This document shows, piece by piece, positions 7,952 to 16,018 of a stretch of DNA of 49,483 nt. The stretch is from assembly GCA_013426785.1 (NCBI GenBank), contig JACDZI010000018.1:1-49483 (forward strand), given 5' to 3'. Within the stretch, counting starts at the first letter, position 1. Every line of letters starts with the position of its first letter. The translations under genes and the position numbers were made by a program. This DNA comes from Rhodocyclaceae bacterium (GTDB lineage Bacteria; Pseudomonadota; Gammaproteobacteria; Burkholderiales; Rhodocyclaceae). The notes below the pieces were generated by a model. It was not told where the DNA came from, did no database searches, and saw only the letters and a list, made by a program, of their open reading frames with translations.

Positions 7952-10360
7952 CTAAAGCGCTACCAGAGCCCTCGCTACAGACATTCGAGCAGCACGATTT
8001 GCCGGAAGAATCGTGGACACCAGCGACACCCCGCCAAGCAGCGCCAGCCACCCTAGCGCCGCGACCGGAGACATGATAAACGGCAGTGGTGCAACAAATC
8101 CCAGCCGGCCAACCAGGGTATCCACTAACCCGGTCAGCGGAACCGCCAGAATCAAGGCAATGATCCAACTGAGCGCGCCAATAAAAAGAGCTTCAGCAAT
8201 CAAGAGCACGATAATGCGCCGAGGCGTTGCCCCCACGGTCTTCATGACGGCAAACTCGCGTGTTCTCTCAACGACACTGACGCCCATCGTTGAAGCCAGA
8301 CCCAGGGTGCCGACCGTGGCCATTACAACGGCCATGGTCAGAAGTGCCCGGGTCAGAATCACGATGTGATCAGCCATGGCGGTGCGCAACTCGGCGAGCG
8401 GAACGGCGGTTTCGACACTGACGCCATCGTCCGAGAGGCGTTGTTCGATGGTGCGGATGACATCAATGCGCCCTTGAGGCGAATTCGCATGCGTTGCAAT
8501 CCTGAGCAGACGTGCGCTTCCCTGCGCACCAACCTGAGTCCCAACGATTCGCGCAAAGGCCTGATCGGTCACGTAGGCGACAGCGGACGAGCCGATTTCT
8601 TCGACAATGCCCACCAGACGCCGGGAGGCAGGTTTGCCATCAAGCGACAGGTCGATACGATCACCGATCCTGATCTGCGGCACCTGAGCCGCTGCCGCGT
8701 GATTGAGTACAACGCCCTCTGTATCCGTTGGCTGCAACCAGCGTCCGGCTAACACCGGGAACCCGATCAAACGTGTATCGGCTGGCGGCCCCATGACCGA
8801 AAAACTGGCATGACCACGATCTGGATAGGTCCGTACGACGTTGATCTGTCCGGGTTTGGCGAATGCGGCAGGGCTATATCCCCAGGCTTCAACGGATTTG
8901 ACGCCGGGCAGTGCCCGAATGCGTTCGGCGACAGGAGAACCCTGTGCTTCGTGGAAACGAACCTCCACGTCGTAGTGCCGCGTCTCATACACTTTGGCGA
9001 TGTTTCGGTCCCATCCGGCCGAGACGTTGAGTGCGGTCATGAACATCGCTCCGCCAGCCGCCAGCAGCGCAACGGTGAGCGCGAGCCGCGTGGGGCGACG
9101 CAGTGCATTGCGGGCCGGCCTGGGGAGCTTTGCGGTGCGCCAGCGCAAGGAGTCAGGACTGACGCCGTAGTGGTCGAGGGCCTGGCGTACACTCATGCGG
9201 CTCGCCCGGGCGATGGGAATAGCCGCAACGAGCAGGGGCACAACACCGCCGGCGAAGGCCTGCACAGCGAAAACCCAAGTGGGTACGGCCGCATCGGTGA
9301 GATTGAAGTTCAACAAGCCGGCGATGGCTTTCGTCAATATCTGTGTTCCCAGCCAGCCGAGCGGTATGGCCAGCACGACGGCCATTATGCCGATACTCGC
9401 AACCATCAGCGCATACATGCCGAAGATCTGGCGGGTTCGTGCACCAATGGTTTTCATAATGCCAATTTCACGCACTTGCCTGACCAGCATCGCCGCCAGC
9501 GAACCCGATACCAGTATGCCGCTCAAAACCAGGGCCATCACGCTAAACGCCAGCATCATGAACAGGATGGTGACCAGCTGCCGTTGATGCGGATGCTGAC
9601 GGGGCGGCGGTACGCGTATTTCATGCACGGCAATGCCCTGATCCGTCAAGGATCTTGCCAGATTGGAAGCAACGCTCTCCACGCCCTGGATGCTGGCCTG
9701 CGGATCGCGTACCGTGATGCGCAATTCATGCAATAGCGGTCGTTCGCCCAGTGTCGAAAGCGTCGCTCGTGAAATGTAGCCATAACCTGTGCGTTCCTGA
9801 CTGGCAGGCGCCAATCCCGGATCATGGACCAGGCCGGCAATGGTAACTTCACGGGCTGTCCCATGCGCGGTTTTGACTAACACATGCCCACCCACGGTGG
9901 CCTCCAGCATCGAGGTCGCGGTACGTTCGATCAGCATTTCCCCTGTTGCCGGCGGCCAGGCGCCCTGAATGGGCGCGAAGGTGCTGATTCGCATGGCCGC
10001 GAAGTCATCAATGACGAACAGCAGTAATGACCGCCAATCCTCACCCACCTTGGCACGTGCAAGAATTACGTCGCGCGCTTCGGCTTCCCGTACTTGCGGA
10101 TGCTGTCGGGCAAGTTTAACGATACGCGCGTCAACATCACCTTCAAGTTCCAGGGTCGCCGATGCAGGGTTTGTACCCAGATAGTTGGCGGCAATCTCGC
10201 GCGTCAGCACGGCGTAAGAACCCAACACCGCACCGATTGCGATGATGCTTACGGTAATAGCAGTCAGCATGAGCAGAATACGGCCTTTTTCAGCCATCAA
10301 ATCTCGCGCCAGTTTTAACCAGCGGATACTTGGTATGGAATGCGTTTTGTGGAGGCTCAT
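7952..10360 (-). CDS. ABC transporter permease with two FtsX/MacB domains
   Basis: An 802-residue integral membrane protein. It has an N-terminal membrane segment (about 28-50), a periplasmic MacB_PCD-like domain, then a FtsX block near 260-390 (MLAFSVMALVLSGILVSGSL, REIGIMKTIGART). A second membrane anchor, a second periplasmic domain and a second FtsX block near the C-terminus (REFAVMKTVGATPRR) follow. This duplicated-permease layout belongs to Type VII-like ABC exporters and mechanotransmitters that act on lipoproteins, peptides or lipids rather than importing. It overlaps the DUF2141 gene by ATGA, and the ATPase lies upstream, so the three genes form one operon. The substrate cannot be told from sequence. 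Confidence 0.88.
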   Translation of the reverse strand: MSLHKTHSIPSIRWLKLARDLMAEKGRILLMLTAITVSIIAIGAVLGSYAVLTREIAANYLGTNPASATLELEGDVDARIVKLARQHPQVREAEARDVILARAKVGEDWRSLLLFVIDDFAAMRISTFAPIQGAWPPATGEMLIERTATSMLEATVGGHVLVKTAHGTAREVTIAGLVHDPGLAPASQERTGYGYISRATLSTLGERPLLHELRITVRDPQASIQGVESVASNLARSLTDQGIAVHEIRVPPPRQHPHQRQLVTILFMMLAFSVMALVLSGILVSGSLAAMLVRQVREIGIMKTIGARTRQIFGMYALMVASIGIMAVVLAIPLGWLGTQILTKAIAGLLNFNLTDAAVPTWVFAVQAFAGGVVPLLVAAIPIARASRMSVRQALDHYGVSPDSLRWRTAKLPRPARNALRRPTRLALTVALLAAGGAMFMTALNVSAGWDRNIAKVYETRHYDVEVRFHEAQGSPVAERIRALPGVKSVEAWGYSPAAFAKPGQINVVRTYPDRGHASFSVMGPPADTRLIGFPVLAGRWLQPTDTEGVVLNHAAAAQVPQIRIGDRIDLSLDGKPASRRLVGIVEEIGSSAVAYVTDQAFARIVGTQVGAQGSARLLRIATHANSPQGRIDVIRTIEQRLSDDGVSVETAVPLAELRTAMADHIVILTRALLTMAVVMATVGTLGLASTMGVSVVERTREFAVMKTVGATPRRIIVLLIAEALFIGALSWIIALILAVPLTGLVDTLVGRLGFVAPLPFIMSPVAALGWLALLGGVSLVSTILPANRAARMSVARALVAL

Positions 10361-10791
10361 TTGATGGCAATCTCCAGAATCCGAGTATCTACGCCATGCT
10401 GAAAAGCCAATCTCTCAAAAGTGGGCAGACCGGACAAGAGCCCCAGCGTAAATCCATTTGAGAACCCCAGTGCTTCACTGGGCATTCGCAGGACGTTGTG
10501 GTCGATTTGTCCATTGCTGTTTTCATCATGAAATACAACGATGGCGTAACGTCCAGCCGGGAGATTGGCAAACGCCAAACGGGCTTGTCCATTTTCGATG
10601 GCGGTGGCCACCTGCAGACGTCCCGGCCCCATGACAACATCGCCCGCCTCAAACAGTTTGGCGATGGCCTGCCCGTGCCCATTCTGGAATCCAGTTGCAT
10701 GGATAACCAGCGCGTGGCTTTCCTCGGCCACTGCGCTGCTCAACAGAATGCTTCCCATCAAGCCGAGCAACATTCGTTTGCTTTTACGCAT
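10357..10791 (-). CDS. DUF2141 secreted protein
   Basis: About 144 residues from the start MRKSKRML, chosen because GAGG lies 6 nt upstream; a longer frame to 10839 has no ribosome binding site and no homologous look. A signal peptide covers about residues 1-22. The mature part shows the DUF2141 pattern: LPAGRYAIVVFHDENSNGQIDHN, then a GFSNGF segment. The family is exported, small, beta-rich and of unknown function. It is sandwiched between the ATPase (8-nt overlap) and the permease (ATGA overlap), so it is probably a periplasmic partner or cargo-handling subunit of this exporter. Confidence 0.75.
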   Translation of the reverse strand: MRKSKRMLLGLMGSILLSSAVAEESHALVIHATGFQNGHGQAIAKLFEAGDVVMGPGRLQVATAIENGQARLAFANLPAGRYAIVVFHDENSNGQIDHNVLRMPSEALGFSNGFTLGLLSGLPTFERLAFQHGVDTRILEIAIK

Positions 10792-11494
10792 GGGACACCT
10801 CGCTGACTGTGTGTTGCCCTGCGGTGGTCTGGCTGGCAATCTTGCCGTCTGCCAGCGTCACGATCCGGTCGGCATACTGCGTCAGGTCGCGTTCGTGGGT
10901 AACCATCACAACCGTTTTACCGGCTTTGCTCAGACCAACAAGCAGAGCCAATACCGCTTCGGCTGTATGCGAGTCCAGATTGCCGGTTGGCTCGTCGGCC
11001 ACGATTAGGGGCGGATCGTTGGCCAGAGCCCGGGCGATCGCGGCGCGTTGCTGTTGCCCGCCCGACAAACTGGAAGGCAATTTGTTGGCCTGGTCGGCAA
11101 TACCTACTTTTTCGAGTAGCGCCATGGCACGCAGACGAGCGGCCCGAGGTTCGAGCGTGGCGCAGAAATCCATTGGCAACATGACATTTTCGGCAATGGT
11201 CAGCGTCGGCAGCAGTTGAAAGAACTGGAATACCACGCCTATATGGCGGCCGCGCCAGGTGGCCAGATTTGATTCGTCAAGCGTACCCACAGGCGTTCCC
11301 ACCACCCGAATCACGCCATCGCTGGGCCGGTCGATTCCCGCGATCAAATTGATCAGCGTCGATTTGCCGCTCCCCGATTTGCCGACAATGGCAACAAACT
11401 CACCTGCGGGAAATCGTAAGGTGATGCCATCCAGGGCCTTGAAGTTTCCATTGCTTCCCGGATATACCTTGCTCACGTGCTCAAGCTCGATCAT
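10784..11494 (-). CDS. ABC transporter ATP-binding protein, LolD/MacB type
   Basis: A 236-residue nucleotide-binding subunit with Walker A GKSGSGKST (38-46), Q-loop near 90, signature LSGGQ (143-147), Walker B LIVADEP (about 163-169), D-loop NLDS and H-loop His in VMVTHE. The length and the QQQRAAIARAL segment match the LolD/MacB/FtsE exporter class. It is the first gene of the minus-strand operon. The ATG (11492-11494) is preceded by AAGG inside an inverted repeat (11497-11527), so a repressor bound there would block the promoter region and its RNA would carry the element at the ribosome binding site. Confidence 0.9.
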   Translation of the reverse strand: MIELEHVSKVYPGSNGNFKALDGITLRFPAGEFVAIVGKSGSGKSTLINLIAGIDRPSDGVIRVVGTPVGTLDESNLATWRGRHIGVVFQFFQLLPTLTIAENVMLPMDFCATLEPRAARLRAMALLEKVGIADQANKLPSSLSGGQQQRAAIARALANDPPLIVADEPTGNLDSHTAEAVLALLVGLSKAGKTVVMVTHERDLTQYADRIVTLADGKIASQTTAGQHTVSEVSHA

Positions 11495-11496
11495 TC

Positions 11497-11527
11497 AGAC
11501 ACCTTGTTCTGTATTGGACAAGTGTCT
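11497..11527. promoter_or_regulatory. Inverted repeat, candidate TetR operator between exporter operon and its regulator
   Basis: AGACACCTTGT (11497-11507) and ACAAGTGTCT (11518-11527) are inverted copies apart from one extra C, separated by 10 nt. An inner TTGT-C/G-ACAA symmetry is also visible. It lies in the 128-nt divergent space between the ABC ATPase start and the TetR gene and covers the ATPase ribosome binding site. That is the normal arrangement for a TetR repressor controlling its neighbour. Confidence 0.65.
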
Positions 11528-11622
11528 ATGATCGATCTGGAGGATAAAGTTAAACAGAACGTGCATCCGCTGAATGCCCATTTCCAGACAGAAACGCTTA
11601 TGTTGTGCAGAAAGGAGCGAAC

Positions 11623-12198
11623 ATGATCGGAACAGAACAAATCACGGATCGACGGGTTCTCAAAACGCGTCTGGCCTTGCGAAATGCCTTTCTTGAGTTG
11701 CTCCCCGAGAAAGGATGGGACGAGTTAAGCGTGCAAGACATCTGTGATCGCGCAAACGTTGGCCGCTCGACGTTTTACATTCACTTCCAGAGCAAGGAGG
11801 AATTGCTGTCCAATGGCTTGAACGACTTGCGCGAAGGACTTCAACAACAGGCGTTAAGTATGCTGAGCAAAGGATGTGGCGCGTTTCCCTTCGTGCGCGG
11901 CTTGATTGAGCACATGTTTGAGCAGAAACGCATCTTCCGGTCGATTGTTGGCCGTCGCAGCGGTCACGTTGTGCAAACGCGCTTCCGGGAGTTGATGCTT
12001 CAACTCGTTGGTGATTCGCTAGAGAAAACGGTTCCCGCTGGATGGGAGCGGGATGCCGCTACCCATTACATCGCTGGGGCACTCTTTGAATTGTTGTCAT
12101 GGTCGGTGGATGACAATACTCGAACGGCAGAAGAGATCGAGCAGTGCTTCCAGCAGCTTTCTTTGCACATAACGGCTTCGCTTGCAACGCGAGAGTGA
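11623..12198 (+). CDS. TetR/AcrR-family transcriptional repressor
   Basis: About 191 residues. The N-terminal helix-turn-helix reads VQDICDRANVGRSTFYIHFQSKEEL (about 37-61), the TetR signature. The C-terminal half is a variable ligand-binding domain containing LFELLSWSVDD. The start is ATG 11623, with AGGAG 5 nt upstream. An in-frame GTG at 11605 is less likely. It is divergently transcribed from the ABC/DUF2141 operon, and the inverted repeat at 11497-11527 is the best candidate operator, so it probably represses that operon and possibly itself. The ligand is unknown. Confidence 0.85.
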   Translation: MIGTEQITDRRVLKTRLALRNAFLELLPEKGWDELSVQDICDRANVGRSTFYIHFQSKEELLSNGLNDLREGLQQQALSMLSKGCGAFPFVRGLIEHMFEQKRIFRSIVGRRSGHVVQTRFRELMLQLVGDSLEKTVPAGWERDAATHYIAGALFELLSWSVDDNTRTAEEIEQCFQQLSLHITASLATRE

Positions 12199-12494
12199 TT
12201 GATTCAAAGGGTCGTTACACCATGTGGGCCGCAAGGTGTGACGGAGAAATTCCTGGTGCATGCTCAACGACCGCTTACGCAATTTATGTTCTCGGCGCGA
12301 AGGTCTGCTATCGAAAACACGCAACTTACCCTTTGGGTCGCTATGTAAACCTCTACATAGCGGACCGACACACCACCCTTCAGTCCGAGTTATTGACATG
12401 GCCACGCAACCTGCATCAAATAACCAAACGCCAACCGGCCGTCCTGAATAAGCCATATGCGCAAAGGCAATATTATTAAATGAAGGTGGCGATT
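12199..12494. other. AT-richer intergenic region with two hairpins, no gene seen
   Basis: No supported gene. CGTTACACC (12213-12221) pairs with GGTGTGACG (12235-12243) soon after the TetR stop and could act in termination. A stronger structure, CGCTATGTA (12339-12347) with TACATAGCG (12354-12362), has a 9-bp perfect stem and 6-nt loop, extendable by GGT/ACC with one bulge. It lacks a T-run, so a binding site or processed RNA element is as likely as a terminator. Confidence 0.5.
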
Positions 12495-12806
12495 TCATTC
12501 CGAATAATGTTTTCTCAGGCGGTCATCCCGTTGCTTCTTTTCAGTTGCAGCAGCTTTTTTCATTTTTTCAAGTTCCAGGGCGTCGGAAAGTTTTCCTCCG
12601 GCTGCAAGCCCCACAAATGATGCAACCGCACCCACACCGAGGTGCCAGCCTGTAAAGTTCATGAATAGCATGGCAGCAACCGCAATAATGCCGGCGATTG
12701 CCAGCCAGCCCAGGAGTCCCTTGGTTCGCAACAGCGAACCGCAAGCGAATGCCGGGATGAAGGTGAGCAGAATCACCCAAACCGGACCGAGTTCGCTCAT
12801 GGCCAT
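12495..12806 (-). CDS. Small hypothetical membrane protein
   Basis: 103 residues. Three hydrophobic stretches are seen: about 9-25 (VWVILLTFIPAFACGSLL), 32-50 (LLGWLAIAGIIAVAAMLFM) and 54-70 (WHLGVGAVASFVGLAAG). A charged coiled tail rich in Lys, Glu and Arg follows (LELEKMKKAAATEKKQRDDRL). The hydrophobic/charged layout suggests an inner-membrane protein with a cytoplasmic tail. I do not recognise the family. It lies downstream of the H-NS-like gene on the same strand with a 19-nt gap and may be co-transcribed. The start could be either of two ATGs (12806 or 12800). Confidence 0.6.
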   Translation of the reverse strand: MAMSELGPVWVILLTFIPAFACGSLLRTKGLLGWLAIAGIIAVAAMLFMNFTGWHLGVGAVASFVGLAAGGKLSDALELEKMKKAAATEKKQRDDRLRKHYSE

Positions 12807-12825
12807 CGAATCTGCCCGCCTGTTT

Positions 12826-13194
12826 TTATGCCTGAATAATCAACGCTGAATCAAGCGTGCCGGCATTCTTGAGACCCTGCGCCCACAGGGGTGCCTTGCC
12901 GCGTCCGGTCCAGGTCTGCTCGGCATTGGCCGGGTTGCGATATTTTGGTGCAACCTTGCCACGTGCGCCAGACGCCGGCTTTCTTTTCGCCGCTCCTTTC
13001 GGCCTGGCGGGTTTTCTTTCCTTCATCGCCTCGGCAATTTGCGTAGCGCTGATCCTGTTTTCGGCGGCAATCTGGAGAATGCGCGCAACAGCCTTGCCCT
13101 GAGTTCTATTCATAAGCTCTTTTTCTTTTTTTTCAATGAGCTCCTTGGCCTTGCGGAGTTTTGCCAGTTGTGTTTCAACGGAAGTGCGCGCCAT
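12826..13194 (-). CDS. H-NS-family nucleoid-associated protein
   Basis: 122 residues. The N-terminal half is a helical coiled-coil oligomerisation region (about 1-60). A basic Ala/Lys/Pro linker follows (70-85), then the H-NS DNA-binding domain PKYRNPANAEQTWTGRGKAPLWAQ (about 84-107). This contains the TWTGRGKAP loop that inserts into the AT-rich minor groove. Such proteins silence AT-rich acquired DNA. The start ATG has AAGGAG 7 nt upstream. The upstream 120 bp are strikingly AT-rich, consistent with autoregulation. Short H-NS paralogues like this are common in betaproteobacteria. Confidence 0.88.
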   Translation of the reverse strand: MARTSVETQLAKLRKAKELIEKKEKELMNRTQGKAVARILQIAAENRISATQIAEAMKERKPARPKGAAKRKPASGARGKVAPKYRNPANAEQTWTGRGKAPLWAQGLKNAGTLDSALIIQA

Positions 13195-13391
13195 TCATAT
13201 CTCCTTTATAGTGAATAAATCCTCAAGCCGATGATATTGCAATTACGGGTATCCGGAAAAATATTTAGAATTTAATCTCGATCTTTGATTATTAAATTCA
13301 CTTCGGGCCGTAATTACTCTTACAACTGGATTGGCATGTTTGGGCTCGTAATGCAAGTGTATTTCGTTCGAAACCGGTTTATTATCGCCGT
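13195..13391. promoter_or_regulatory. AT-rich upstream region of the H-NS-like gene
   Basis: Between the H-NS start and the next gene, about 13215-13320 contains long A/T runs (for example around 13259-13300) in an otherwise GC-rich genome. ATTACGG near 13236 and CCGTAAT near 13307 are inverted copies. On the minus strand, TTGCAA followed 17 nt later by TTTATT could serve as promoter. The region is a natural H-NS target, so self-silencing is likely. Confidence 0.45.
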
Positions 13392-13739
13392 ATGTCCGAT
13401 CCACTTGTTGCCGCCGTCGTCAGTTCGATCATCAGCTCGGTTGCCGGGGATGCGGTAGCTCCGCGACCGCCCGACCCGACCATGGGGATCGTGCGGATGC
13501 TGCCGGAGGAGACCCGCAAGGGCACCATGACCTCGCCCGGTTTCGGGCATGTCGTCATTGACGGGACCAGCATGCCGCTTTCGCCCGGCGCCCAGATACG
13601 CAACGAACTCAACATGCTGGTCATGCCCTCGATGATCGCCGGGCCGGCGCCGGTACGCTACCAAGTGGACTTTACCGGCTCCGTTTACCGCATCTGGATT
13701 CTCTCGGCGACCGAAGCGAGCCTGCCGGAGCCCCGCTGA
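13392..13739 (+). CDS. Conserved-looking hypothetical protein
   Basis: 115 residues with no domain that I can name with certainty. The middle reads VVIDGTSMPLSPGAQIRNELNMLVMPSMI and the end VRYQVDFTGSVYRIWIL. This layout recalls short betaproteobacterial proteins with a beta-barrel-like 'G-q-y-LapGA-IRd' core, usually behind a signal peptide. Here the first 25 residues are only weakly hydrophobic, so export is uncertain. No clear ribosome binding site precedes the ATG, and the start may be wrong. It lies just upstream of phoH on the same strand, with a copy of the dispersed repeat between them. Confidence 0.5.
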   Translation: MSDPLVAAVVSSIISSVAGDAVAPRPPDPTMGIVRMLPEETRKGTMTSPGFGHVVIDGTSMPLSPGAQIRNELNMLVMPSMIAGPAPVRYQVDFTGSVYRIWILSATEASLPEPR

Positions 13740-13749
13740 TTTGATGCAG

Positions 13750-13773
13750 AAACGTTGGCGCTGGCGGGACGGC
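13750..13773 (-). repeat. Dispersed 24-bp repeat, copy 3
   Basis: Two or three mismatches, all near the T-run end. It lies in the short gap before phoH and creates a false N-terminal extension (KRWRWRDG) in the phoH frame. Confidence 0.85.
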
Positions 13774-13788
13774 CCAACCGGAGGCGGT

Positions 13789-14745
13789 TTGAAGACCAGA
13801 AGCCTGTCCGTCGGCCTGGAGCCGCTCGACAACGCGCAGCTGGCCAACCTGTGCGGCGCACTCGACGAGAATCTGCGCCAGATCGAGATGGCCTATGACG
13901 TGACGCTGTCGCGGCGTGGCAAACACTGTCGCATCGATGGCGACCCGGCCCAGGCACGCCAGGCCGCCAACGCCCTCAAGCACTTCTATGCGCTCGCCAC
14001 CGCGCCACTATCCGTCGATGACATCCAGCTCGGCCTGGTTGAACTGCGTAGCCGTCAGCCTGCCGCAGCGACTTCGGCCGGCCTGCTGACAAAAAAGACC
14101 GATCTGCACGGGCGCACGCCGCACCAGGTCGAATACCTGCGCCAGATTCAGGAACACGACATCACCTTCGGCGTCGGCCCGGCCGGCACCGGCAAGACCT
14201 ACCTGGCCGTCGCCAGCGCCGTCGATGCCTTTGAACGCGACCAGGTGCAGCGCATCATCCTCACGCGCCCGGCGGTCGAGGCCGGTGAGCGGCTCGGCTT
14301 CCTGCCCGGCGATCTGGCGCAGAAGGTCGATCCCTACCTGCGTCCGCTCTACGACGCGCTGTACGACCTGATGGGCTTCGACAAGGTGGCCCGCCTGTTC
14401 GAAAAGCAGAACATCGAGATCGCCCCGCTCGCCTACATGCGCGGGCGCACGCTGAACCACGCCTTCATCATCCTCGACGAGGCGCAAAACACCACGCCGG
14501 AACAGATGAAAATGTTCCTGACACGCATCGGTATTGGCGCGAAGGCGGTGGTGACCGGCGACGTCACCCAGATCGACCTGCCGAAGGGGCAGAAGTCGGG
14601 GCTGATCGAGGCGCGGCGCATCCTCGCCAACGTGCGCGGGCTCGCCTTCACCGATTTCGATGCCGGCGACGTGGTCCGTCACCCCCTCGTGGCGCGCATC
14701 GTCGTAGCCTATGAAGCCAATGGTGCCAATGTCGCCAAAGCCTGA
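13789..14745 (+). CDS. ybeZ: PhoH-like ATPase (PhoL/YbeZ)
   Basis: 318 residues from TTG 13789, chosen because GGAGG (13780-13784) precedes it and [15 protein letters not shown] is a natural family start. The frame stays open to 13741, but those first codons (KRWRWRDG) are just the dispersed repeat. It has an N-terminal KH-like region, then a P-loop ATPase: Walker A GPAGTGKT (130-137), Walker [11 protein letters not shown] and a [17 protein letters not shown] motif. PhoH-like proteins act with YbeY in 16S rRNA maturation and ribosome quality control, and ybeY follows with overlap. The group phoH-ybeY-corC-lnt is conserved across proteobacteria. Confidence 0.9.
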   Translation: MKTRSLSVGLEPLDNAQLANLCGALDENLRQIEMAYDVTLSRRGKHCRIDGDPAQARQAANALKHFYALATAPLSVDDIQLGLVELRSRQPAAATSAGLLTKKTDLHGRTPHQVEYLRQIQEHDITFGVGPAGTGKTYLAVASAVDAFERDQVQRIILTRPAVEAGERLGFLPGDLAQKVDPYLRPLYDALYDLMGFDKVARLFEKQNIEIAPLAYMRGRTLNHAFIILDEAQNTTPEQMKMFLTRIGIGAKAVVTGDVTQIDLPKGQKSGLIEARRILANVRGLAFTDFDAGDVVRHPLVARIVVAYEANGANVAKA

Positions 14746-15172
14746 ACTTTCGCTGGCGGTACAGTACGCCTGCACCTGGAACGGCCTGCCCTCACGCCCG
14801 CAGGTACGCCGCTGGGTGTGCGCCGCCCAGGAACAGGCGCTTCAGGCCACCGTGCGCTTCGTGGCTCTGGATGAAGGCCTGAAGCTCAATCACGAGTATC
14901 GTGGCAAGGATGTCCCAACCAATGTGCTGTCTTTCATCTATGAGAGTGCGTCGGTCGTCATGGGTGATCTGGTCATCTGCCTGCCGGTCGTGGCGCAGGA
15001 AGCCCGGACGCAGGGCAAGCCGCTAAAAGCCCATATGGCGCACATGGTTGTGCATGGTATGCTTCATTTGCAGGGATACGACCACGAAACCGGCCCGCGC
15101 GACGCCGCCAGAATGGAAGCGAAGGAGCGTGAAATCCTGGCTCGTTTCGGCATTCCCGATCCCTACACCTGA
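14711..15172 (+). CDS. ybeY: Endoribonuclease YbeY (16S rRNA 3'-end maturation)
   Basis: 153 residues. The zinc motif HMVVHGMLHLQGYDH (111-125; His115, His119 and His125) defines YbeY, a single-strand endoribonuclease needed for 16S rRNA processing. LSFIYE and GDLVICLPVV are further family blocks. It overlaps the end of phoH by 35 nt if the first ATG (14711) is used; ATG 14720 or 14729 are equally possible starts because the first residues are not family-like. Four bases separate it from corC. Confidence 0.92.
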   Translation: MKPMVPMSPKPELSLAVQYACTWNGLPSRPQVRRWVCAAQEQALQATVRFVALDEGLKLNHEYRGKDVPTNVLSFIYESASVVMGDLVICLPVVAQEARTQGKPLKAHMAHMVVHGMLHLQGYDHETGPRDAARMEAKEREILARFGIPDPYT

Positions 15173-15175
15173 CCC

Positions 15176-16018
15176 ATGGAACCTTCCAGTCGCCCCTCGC
15201 TGTTTGAACGTCTTTCACTGCTCCTGATGGGGGAACCCGAAGACCGGGAGCAGTTACTGCAACTCCTGCGCGGGGCACACGAACGCAAGCTGATGGATGC
15301 CGACGCCCTGTCGATCATCGAGGGCGCGCTGGCCGTTTCGGAAATGCAGGTGCGCGACATCATGGTGCCGCGCGCCCAGATGGATGTCATTTCGCTTGCC
15401 GATCGGCCCGAGAAGCTGGTCGATTTCGTCCTCGAAACCGCCCACTCGCGCTTCCCCGCTGTCGGCGACCACAAAGACGACGTGGTCGGCATCCTGCTGG
15501 CGAAGGACCTGCTGCGGCATTTCGCCGGCAAGGAGTTCGACCTGCGCGACAGCCTGCGCCCGGCAGTCTTCATCCCCGAATCGAAGCGCCTGAACGTGCT
15601 GTTGCGCGAGTTCAGGGCTTCGCGCAACCACATGGCGATCGTCGTCGATGAATATGGCGGCGTCGCCGGTCTCGTCACCATCGAGGACGTGCTGGAGCAG
15701 ATCGTCGGCGACATCGAGGACGAATACGATTTCGACGAGGCGGCCGGCAACATCGTGCTCGACAACGCCGGCCACTACCGCGTCAAGGCCACCACCGAGA
15801 TCGAGGATTTCAACGCCACCTTCGGCACAGCCTTTTCGGACGAGGATTTCGATACTGTCGGCGGACTGGTGATCCATCAGCTCGGCCGCCTGCCGCGGCG
15901 CAACGAGGTGGTCGTGATCGACGGCCTGCGCCTGCAGGTGCTGCGTGCCGACAGCCGGCGCGTGCATACCCTGCTGGTCGACCCGCAAAAGGGGCTGGCG
16001 CTCGACCCGGCCGCATGA
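15176..16018 (+). CDS. corC: CorC/HlyC-type CBS-domain protein
   Basis: 280 residues without membrane spans. Two CBS domains lie in about 65-185, starting at VRDIMVPRAQMDVI and including NHMAIVVDEYGGVAGLVTIEDVLEQIVGDIEDE. A C-terminal CorC_HlyC (transporter-associated) domain covers about 200-275. It belongs to the CorC family linked to magnesium/cobalt efflux, in the form without the DUF21 membrane part. The gene sits in the standard ybeY-corC-lnt order and its stop overlaps the lnt start (ATGA). Confidence 0.9.
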   Translation: MEPSSRPSLFERLSLLLMGEPEDREQLLQLLRGAHERKLMDADALSIIEGALAVSEMQVRDIMVPRAQMDVISLADRPEKLVDFVLETAHSRFPAVGDHKDDVVGILLAKDLLRHFAGKEFDLRDSLRPAVFIPESKRLNVLLREFRASRNHMAIVVDEYGGVAGLVTIEDVLEQIVGDIEDEYDFDEAAGNIVLDNAGHYRVKATTEIEDFNATFGTAFSDEDFDTVGGLVIHQLGRLPRRNEVVVIDGLRLQVLRADSRRVHTLLVDPQKGLALDPAA

